Positions 1-4,184 of a DNA stretch of 5,297 bases are shown here, one piece after another (the first letter of the stretch is position 1; each line of letters opens with the position of its first letter). A program made the position numbers and the translations under genes. The notes beneath the pieces were generated by a model. The model was given only the letters and a program-made list of their open reading frames with translations, ran no database searches and was not told the DNA's origin. This stretch comes from an uncultured Bacilli bacterium (lineage in GTDB: Bacteria; Bacillota_I; Bacilli_A; RF39; UBA660): positions 1 through 5,297 of the forward strand of contig CAOOMX010000060.1 in the NCBI GenBank assembly GCA_948497845.1, read 5' to 3'.

Positions 1-741
1 TATCGATATACAGGAGCAAATCCAAACAATTATGTATGCTTTGGATCAACAGCAAGCACATGTCCGAGTGCTAACTTATATCGAATAATAGGTGTGTTTG
101 GAGATCAAGTGAAATTAATACATGCAACATATGCAACAACCGCAGAACTAGGAACAGCAGCACATGATGTAAATAATTATTTCTATTGGAGTGGATCATC
201 AAGTAATGAATCAAATATATGGAGTAGTAGTACACTAAATACAAGTTCATTAAATGGAACCTTCCTAATAAATCTAGGAACAACATGGACAAATAAAATA
301 GTCACCACAACATGGAATATAGGAGGAGGAAGCTCTATTTTACAACGATCCAATGCTAAAACAGCATATGATTATGAAGTAGGAGCAAATAAAAGTAGTA
401 CAACATATAATGCCAAAATAGGCTTACCATATTTAAATGAGTATTATTATGCGGCAACACCAACATATTGGACATCCCCAGGAGCGAGTGATAATAATGA
501 AGATGACTACAGAAAATCAATAGAAAATAATTGGATGTATCTAAATAATGACTATTTTTGGATTATAAGCCCTTGTACTTCTTTCTCTATTAGTTTGTTT
601 GGTGTGAGTATCGGTGGATATGTAGTCAGCACTAACGTGTATAATGTAAGTCGCGTGCGACCTACCTTTAATCTGGTATCAAGTGTGAAGACATCAGGAG
701 GCTCAGGGACGCAGTCTGACCCATATCGTATTGAATTATAG
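1..741 (+). CDS. Probable surface/secreted protein, C-terminal part (5' end outside window)
   Basis: The frame is open from base 1 to TAG at 739-741, giving 246 residues with no plausible start. The ATG at 94 lies inside a conserved-looking segment (NLYRIIGVFGDQVKLI), so the gene is a fragment cut by the window edge and does not begin there. What is visible: two Cys (residues 13 and 21) in an N-terminal NNYVCFG...CP segment, then a long Ser/Thr/Asn/Tyr-rich middle part, a WIISP motif (187-191), a short segment likely to vary (192-218), and a closing block RVRPTFNL (218-225) followed by GGSGTQSDPYRIEL. From memory, this order resembles large families of surface proteins in gut Bacillota, often with a prepilin-like or signal-peptide N-terminus and a C-terminal VRP-x-NL block. 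That N-terminus is outside the window. Ten of the first 12 Ile codons are ATA, unlike the ATT-rich ftsW nearby. No binding partner can be inferred. Confidence 0.8.
   Translation, partial: YRYTGANPNNYVCFGSTASTCPSANLYRIIGVFGDQVKLIHATYATTAELGTAAHDVNNYFYWSGSSSNESNIWSSSTLNTSSLNGTFLINLGTTWTNKIVTTTWNIGGGSSILQRSNAKTAYDYEVGANKSSTTYNAKIGLPYLNEYYYAATPTYWTSPGASDNNEDDYRKSIENNWMYLNNDYFWIISPCTSFSISLFGVSIGGYVVSTNVYNVSRVRPTFNLVSSVKTSGGSGTQSDPYRIEL
650..661. repeat. Interrupted 5+2+5 GC-rich palindrome inside the surface-protein gene
   Basis: GTCGC, then GT, then GCGAC. The arms are exactly complementary around a 2-base centre, and the site is GC-rich in a very AT-rich setting. It spans the codons leading into the conserved VRP block of the surface protein, at the right edge of the segment likely to vary. 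A 2-base loop is too tight for an RNA hairpin, so if it works it would do so as a double-stranded site. It may simply be a coincidence of Ser-Arg-Val-Arg codons. Confidence 0.3.
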
Positions 742-751
742 CAATTTGTAG

Positions 752-786
752 AAAGAACTTGGGAATTTGATTTTCTAAGTTTTTTT
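752..786 (+). terminator. Rho-independent terminator after the surface-protein gene
   Basis: AACTTGGGAA (756-765) pairs over 10 positions, two of them G-T, with TTTCTAAGTT (772-781) around the loop TTTGAT. A run of T (781-786) follows, and the A's at 752-754 can pair with it. The hairpin begins 15 bases after the TAG stop and separates this gene from the next one. Confidence 0.7.
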
Positions 787-799
787 GTGAAATAATTGT

Positions 800-828
800 T
801 AGACTTTCTTATGTTATTGTGATAGAAT
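800..828 (+). promoter_or_regulatory. Sigma-A-type promoter with extended -10 for the 200-residue gene
   Basis: The -35-like TAGACT (800-805) is followed by a 17-base spacer and TAGAAT (823-828), which matches the -10 consensus at five of six positions. TGA immediately before it (820-822) gives an extended -10. Transcription should begin near 835, leaving a leader of about 19 bases that holds GAGG (842-845), 8 bases before the ATG at 854. Confidence 0.55.
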
Positions 829-853
829 AAACCTTGTTTGTGAGGCAAAGTCT

Positions 854-1456
854 ATGAATAAGGACATGAAAAAATTAATATGCAAGCTTTTTCCTGGTGA
901 AAATTTAAGATATGCATTATATACTAATGATTATGGTATGGCTGTTGATATTCTTTTGAGTGCGGTTGACGTATTTATTGATGAATTTGATTTAGAAAAC
1001 GCTGGAGAAGGGATTTATAGAGCTTTTAGTTGTGATGATTATAGTCAATTGCAAACTATCTTTTATTGTTGTGAAAAAGTATATTTTTTAGAGGTTGCAA
1101 GTGATGTTGTTAGTTTCTTTTCTGATTTATATAGTGGTAATCTTAGAAGACGTAAATTTGCACAGTCTAATACTTTGATAGCTTTTTCTGCCATAACAGC
1201 TTTAAATGATGTATGTCATTATACAAAAGAAGATATAGAAGCTTTTTTATTAGATGTGTTTCAAAAGGGAAAAGGTTGTGTAAGTTTTGGGCCATCTGAG
1301 GATATAGTAGATTATATAGCCGTTTTAGAAGCTTTTTTAGACAAAGATGCCGAAATGCTGGTGCAAAGAGTATGTAATAGTCCAAAAGAAGATGTACTAA
1401 TGCGTGAGAGAATAACAGATGAAAAAAAGCCTGATAGTGATGCGAATTTTGAATAA
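854..1456 (+). CDS. Hypothetical acidic helical protein, 200 residues
   Basis: I do not recognise this protein. The start at 854 is favoured by GAGG at 842-845 with 8-base spacing; the later ATG at 866 has AAGGA only about 3 bases ahead. The product has no signal peptide and no convincing membrane segment, so it is probably cytoplasmic. It reads as alternating amphipathic helices rich in Asp, Glu, Phe, Leu and Val. Seven Cys are scattered through it (10, 60, 72, 73, 121, 142, 174), including a Cys-Cys pair, with no CxxC metal motif. A basic patch LRRRKF lies at 97-102. The last 25 or so residues are charged and probably disordered. It has its own promoter, stands between two terminators and converges on def, so context gives no function. 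Its codon use is ordinary for the window and differs from the surface-protein gene on its left. It is very likely a real gene because promoter, ribosome site and terminator all agree. Confidence 0.8.
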   Translation: MNKDMKKLICKLFPGENLRYALYTNDYGMAVDILLSAVDVFIDEFDLENAGEGIYRAFSCDDYSQLQTIFYCCEKVYFLEVASDVVSFFSDLYSGNLRRRKFAQSNTLIAFSAITALNDVCHYTKEDIEAFLLDVFQKGKGCVSFGPSEDIVDYIAVLEAFLDKDAEMLVQRVCNSPKEDVLMRERITDEKKPDSDANFE

Positions 1457-1483
1457 TTCACATAACTAATATAGGCTTTTTTT
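1422..1483. terminator. Two-way terminator shared by the 200-residue gene and def
   Basis: Seven A's plus GCCT (1422-1432) are an exact 11-base inverted repeat of AGGC plus seven T's (1473-1483). On either strand the hairpin ends in a T run, so it can stop transcripts of both convergent genes. The left arm lies inside the upstream coding region and the right arm covers two bases of the def stop codon. The 40-base interval is long for a terminator loop, but it contains a small inner hairpin (GAATT 1444-1448 with AATTC 1455-1459) that could bring the arms together. Confidence 0.6.
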
Positions 1484-2033
1484 ATATTTCACGCATTTTT
1501 CTAGCATCTTTGTATGGATTCTTTTTATCTATTTTATCTGTAAATAATATACCATCTAAGTGATCCATTTCATGTTGGAAAGCTATGGCTAAATCTTCTC
1601 GTACTCTTACTTGTTTTTTATTTCCTAAGAAGTCATAGTATTCAACAGTTATTCTAGCATGTCTAGGAACTATCCCTTCAACTTCTCGGTTGACACTTAA
1701 GCATCCTTCGCCTTCTCCAACATAAATTAATTCTTCGCTTCGGCTTAATATTTTAGGATTAATGATGATGTGTTCATCAAAGCTTCCATCATCTTCTTCG
1801 TTGGCTATAACAAATATTCTTTTAGGTATTCCCAATTGAATAAAAGCCAGTCCCATACCTGGACGTAAATTGTATTTTTCTGCTATCTTTTCATCTTGGC
1901 TCATTTCTAAATATTTAATCATATCATAAGTAAGCTTTTGTTCTTCTTTAGATATAGGAAAAGTTGCATCTTTACTTTGGGTATGTAAAATGCGTTCTTT
2001 TTCATCTAATATTTTTATTTGTGGTAACTTCAT
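1482..2033 (-). CDS. def: Peptide deformylase
   Basis: This is a metal-dependent hydrolase that removes the formyl group from the initiator Met of newly made proteins at the ribosome exit. All three signature motifs are present in the 183 residues: motif 1 GMGLAFIQLG (59-68) with Gln66, motif 2 EGCLS (109-113) with metal ligand Cys111, and motif 3 HEMDH (154-158) with ligands His154 and His158 and catalytic Glu155. The length and the long N-terminal helix region before motif 1 suit the type 2 enzymes of Gram-positive bacteria. Motif 1 carries Phe-Ile where many enzymes have Ala-Pro (the GLAAPQ form). The start is supported by AGGTG (complement of 2041-2045) 7 bases before the ATG. The gene stands alone: it is divergent from the 559-residue gene, converges on the 200-residue gene, and has no fmt neighbour in the window. 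The product is cytosolic and expected to be essential. Confidence 0.97.
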   Translation of the reverse strand: MKLPQIKILDEKERILHTQSKDATFPISKEEQKLTYDMIKYLEMSQDEKIAEKYNLRPGMGLAFIQLGIPKRIFVIANEEDDGSFDEHIIINPKILSRSEELIYVGEGEGCLSVNREVEGIVPRHARITVEYYDFLGNKKQVRVREDLAIAFQHEMDHLDGILFTDKIDKKNPYKDARKMREI

Positions 2034-2040
2034 AATTCTT

Positions 2041-2060
2041 CACCTGGTGTTATTTTAGCA
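2041..2060 (-). promoter_or_regulatory. Possible extended -10 and ribosome site for def
   Basis: On the minus strand TGC-TAAAAT (complement of 2052-2060) looks like an extended -10 and is followed by the AGGTG ribosome site (2041-2045). No good -35 lies 16-18 bases upstream. If this -10 is used, the transcript would start almost at the ribosome site, with a leader of only about 12 bases, so the real start may lie further upstream. The ribosome site is firm; the promoter is tentative. Confidence 0.35.
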
Positions 2061-2078
2061 CAAATGTTCTAAATTGGG

Positions 2079-2108
2079 TAGACTTTTTGGAATGTTTTGG
2101 TTTATAAT
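2079..2108 (+). promoter_or_regulatory. Promoter for the 559-residue gene
   Basis: TAGACT (2079-2084), an 18-base spacer and a perfect TATAAT (2103-2108). Transcription should start near 2115, before the GGAGGGGG ribosome site (2125-2132). An ATG at 2097 lies between the -35 and -10 elements and so cannot be the start codon of a transcript made from here. The -35 and following bases (TAGACTTT) also occur in the promoter at 800. Confidence 0.65.
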
Positions 2109-2138
2109 ATAAGAAAATTTGTTTGGAGGGGGATTTTT

Positions 2139-3818
2139 ATGGAAGAGGTAAAAATTTTTAAAAAGGCTATGCGTAATTTGAAGCAGAAGGTCCAAACTTT
2201 ATTGGATGATAAAGAAAATACTACAGATGGTATGTCAAAAGAGATGGTGCAAAAAGCAATGCGTATAGGAGCATCAGCATCTCGAGATGATATAGGTTTA
2301 GCTTTTATGCAAATATTTGATGGTATAAAAAAGGAAAAAGTTTTGTGCGATTCTTATAGCAAAGTAGTGGCTGATAAAAAAGATCTTAAATCATTTTTGT
2401 TTTCTATTGATCAAGTTATTGGTAATTTTCAAGATAATGGGGCTACTAGTTTTTTAGATTTACCTAGTTTAGTTTGGTTTTTAGCTTATGCACATACTTA
2501 TGAAAATGTACCTATGGATGTAATTTTACACATTTTTGGTATGGATGTAGAAGCTGGAGTACGCTTTTTTTTGAAAAGTGATAAACATTCTACTCGAGAT
2601 AAACATTTTGTTGTTATATTATCTGCATATTTTAATCCTGATGGAACTTTACGATATAATGAGTTTGAAGAGTACTTTATTAATTGTATAAAGGGTATTT
2701 GTCGTAATGTGTGTTATGTGGAACTTTTCGATAGTTATTTGAAAATGCCAGTTGATATTCATGTTTTAGAAAATGGTTTTCTTGAACTTTTAAGAGCAAA
2801 TAATAAAGCTATAGAAGAAAAAAATAGTGATTCAAGTTTCTTAACAGTTAAAAAGGCACTTTTTTCTTTTATTAATACTGATATAGTAGATCCACAAATT
2901 AGAAGGGCGCTTATTAATTTTTCTGTTTCATTTGATCATGAAAAATGTGTTGATGCTATTCCATTTTTCTATGCATTAAATATGTTTCAAGTGATTTTTG
3001 ATGGAAAAAATGTTCAGGCAGAAGATATTAGTACTTGTTTTGGGGCTGTAGTTTATAGAAATTTTTTAGCTTTATCTGAATCTGGCAATGTAGATAGAAA
3101 AGAAACTGAGAAGTTAATTCATTATTATAATAAAGATGGTAGTTTTAAAGAAAATCAAGATGTTAAAGGCTTTTATACCATCATTAAACGTTTATTAGGT
3201 ATAAGTATTACCCAAGAAAATGATATAAAAGCTATGATTGAAGCGACAGGTGGTGCTTATAAAAGGATAGATGATGCTTTAAGGGACTTATTAATAGAAA
3301 GTAATGCACGTTATAAAAAAGAAAGAGATGCGCAAAAGCTTAGAGAGAAAGAAGCTTTAAGAGAATATGTTCTTAACTATTATCAAGATGGTAAAATGGT
3401 TCTTTTGCCAGAAGATGTAGAAATATTTAAAATAAGTGTAGTGCAATCATTACTTCCAGAGGATGAAAAACAAAGGATTTTAAATGAATTAGATCTTAAA
3501 TTAAAATGTGCAAAAGATGTAATAGCACAAGCTTTGTTTGGTAGAAATTTAGAAATTTATTCTACTGTGATGGATATACTTCCAACTTTACCTTCTTATT
3601 GTGAAGATGTTGTGTTGGCAAAACGTGCTATTGAACAATTGATGTTTTTAGTAGAATATCAAGCTATGGCGAGCGAAGAGGAAATAGCTATGGTAGAACA
3701 AGAAATAAGTGATGTTATAAGTAAATTAGAGGCTTTTGCTTTAGAATACGCTAATATAAGTGGTGGTTTGGATGGTGAAAAACCAGCAGCTTTACAAAGA
3801 GGCAAAAAAAGGAAATGA
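2139..3818 (+). CDS. Hypothetical helical protein, 559 residues
   Basis: I do not recognise a family. The start at 2139 is chosen because GGAGG (2125-2129) lies 9 bases before it and the in-frame ATG at 2097 is upstream of the -10 box. No signal peptide or membrane segment is visible, so it is probably cytoplasmic. The protein is almost wholly helical: a basic N-terminal helix (about 1-22), a long mixed body with buried hydrophobic helices, a highly charged stretch likely to form a coiled coil (about 386-411), an acidic C-terminal helical region (about 510-536) and a basic tail QRGKKRK (553-559). Three similar turns stand out: YFNPDGTL (164-171), YYNKDGSF (329-336) and YYQDGKM (414-420). The first two resemble EF-hand loops around the DG but have Tyr instead of Asp at loop position 1, so calcium binding is doubtful. 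The gene has its own promoter and terminator, so its neighbours do not indicate a function. Confidence 0.85.
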   Translation: MEEVKIFKKAMRNLKQKVQTLLDDKENTTDGMSKEMVQKAMRIGASASRDDIGLAFMQIFDGIKKEKVLCDSYSKVVADKKDLKSFLFSIDQVIGNFQDNGATSFLDLPSLVWFLAYAHTYENVPMDVILHIFGMDVEAGVRFFLKSDKHSTRDKHFVVILSAYFNPDGTLRYNEFEEYFINCIKGICRNVCYVELFDSYLKMPVDIHVLENGFLELLRANNKAIEEKNSDSSFLTVKKALFSFINTDIVDPQIRRALINFSVSFDHEKCVDAIPFFYALNMFQVIFDGKNVQAEDISTCFGAVVYRNFLALSESGNVDRKETEKLIHYYNKDGSFKENQDVKGFYTIIKRLLGISITQENDIKAMIEATGGAYKRIDDALRDLLIESNARYKKERDAQKLREKEALREYVLNYYQDGKMVLLPEDVEIFKISVVQSLLPEDEKQRILNELDLKLKCAKDVIAQALFGRNLEIYSTVMDILPTLPSYCEDVVLAKRAIEQLMFLVEYQAMASEEEIAMVEQEISDVISKLEAFALEYANISGGLDGEKPAALQRGKKRK

Positions 3819-3833
3819 GAAATTTCCTTTTTT
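3804..3833. terminator. Terminator overlapping the stop of the 559-residue gene, possibly two-way
   Basis: GGAAAT (3811-3816) pairs with ATTTCC (3822-3827) around GAGAA, and the flanking A's (3805-3810) pair with the T run (3828-3833). The TGA stop (3816-3818) lies at the loop edge. Because A's precede and T's follow the stem, it can also act on the minus strand as a second stop for the small convergent membrane-protein gene. Confidence 0.75.
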
Positions 3834-3840
3834 ATTGGAT

Positions 3841-3865
3841 AAAAAGAAAGTAAAATGGCTTCCTT
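3841..3865 (-). terminator. Weak terminator for the small YjcZ-like gene
   Basis: Read on the minus strand, AAGGAAG pairs with CTTTCTT (complements of 3859-3865 and 3844-3850) over 7 positions with one G-T pair and an 8-base loop. Only three more T's follow the stem. It lies five bases past the stop codon. The stronger hairpin at 3804-3833 is next in line. Confidence 0.4.
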
Positions 3866-3870
3866 AAGCA

Positions 3871-4059
3871 TTAGTTATTGTTATTATTCCATCCCCAGCC
3901 TGCACCTAAGATGATAACTAATAGAATAAATAGAACAATCCAGATAGCTGCGCCAATGCCATATCCACTTGTATAACCAGCATAGCCTGTATTGCAACAG
4001 CATGGGTTTTGAGCTCCATAGCTTCCACCATAGTAGCCATTATTTCCATAATAATACAT
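3871..4059 (-). CDS. Tiny Gly/Tyr-rich single-pass membrane protein, YjcZ-like
   Basis: The product has 62 residues. The first 34 are Gly, Tyr, Asn and Ser-rich (YYYGNNGYYGGSYG) with three consecutive Cys (20-22). A hydrophobic helix follows (about 35-54, core AAIWIVLFILLVIILGAG), and the protein ends in WGWNNNNN. The plan, a Gly/Tyr-rich head followed by an IVLFILLVII core, matches the tiny membrane proteins named YjcZ in Bacilli (Pfam Tiny_TM_bacill), some of which are linked to spores. The name says little about function, and no sporulation gene is visible here. The start is secure: a perfect AAAGGAGGT ribosome site (complement of 4066-4074) lies 6 bases upstream. The asparagine tail and the Cys triplet go beyond the minimal family core. 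The gene is divergent from ftsW and convergent with the 559-residue gene. Membrane location is well supported; the role is unknown. Confidence 0.85.
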   Translation of the reverse strand: MYYYGNNGYYGGSYGAQNPCCCNTGYAGYTSGYGIGAAIWIVLFILLVIILGAGWGWNNNNN

Positions 4060-4065
4060 ATTTAT

Positions 4066-4107
4066 ACCTCCTTTATGTATCTAATATAATTTACTCAAAT
4101 ATGACAA
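4066..4107 (-). promoter_or_regulatory. Strong ribosome site and tentative promoter of the YjcZ-like gene
   Basis: The AAAGGAGGT ribosome site (4066-4074 on the minus strand) is the best in the window. Upstream, TTGTCA (complement of 4102-4107) resembles a -35, but 17 bases on there is only TTAGAT (complement of 4079-4084), a poor -10. The gene may use another sigma factor or a different start. The strength of the ribosome site suggests high translation. Confidence 0.35.
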
Positions 4108-4133
4108 CTTTTGACATTAAAAATACCTATTTT

Positions 4134-4163
4134 TTGAAAAAATATTTGATTTTGTGTTAAAAT
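4134..4163 (+). promoter_or_regulatory. Promoter of ftsW
   Basis: TTGAAA (4134-4139), an 18-base spacer ending in TGT, and TAAAAT (4158-4163) form a sigma-A-type promoter with extended -10. Transcription should start near 4170, at or just before AGGAG (4170-4174), so the leader is very short (about 15 bases). A perfect TATAAT further upstream (4085-4090) has no -35 partner on this strand. Confidence 0.6.
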
Positions 4164-4184
4164 CGTTATAGGAGATATAAGAAT

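Noticed and set aside
71..292. Minus-strand open frame opposite the surface-protein gene
   Set aside because: Leu/His/Ile-rich composition from reading an A-rich gene backwards, with no ribosome site.
94..741. ATG at 94 as the start of a complete 215-residue gene
   Set aside because: The frame is open back to base 1 and encodes a coherent segment (NNYVCFG...LYRIIGVFGD). No ribosome site precedes 94, so the gene extends past the window edge.
552..848. Minus-strand open frame over the end of the surface-protein gene and its terminator
   Set aside because: It crosses a terminator and the promoter of the next gene and has no protein-like features; it is an antisense shadow.
1167..1385. Minus-strand open frame inside the 200-residue gene
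   Set aside because: Fully antisense to a gene with good expression signals, with a low-complexity Leu-rich product.
2097..2138. ATG at 2097 as the start of the 559-residue gene (573-residue form)
   Set aside because: It lies between the -35 and -10 boxes and lacks a ribosome site, whereas the ATG at 2139 has GGAGG at good spacing.
2300..2700. EF-hand calcium site in the 559-residue protein (around YFNPDGTLRYNE)
   Set aside because: Loop position 1 is Tyr instead of Asp, and the second similar turn also lacks the Glu at position 12, so calcium binding is not supported.
3659..3871. Minus-strand open frame over the end of the 559-residue gene
   Set aside because: It passes through two hairpin terminators and is antisense to the coding sequence.
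3969..4160. Plus-strand open frame opposite the YjcZ-like gene
   Set aside because: It lacks a ribosome site, while the opposite strand has a perfect one and a clear membrane protein.
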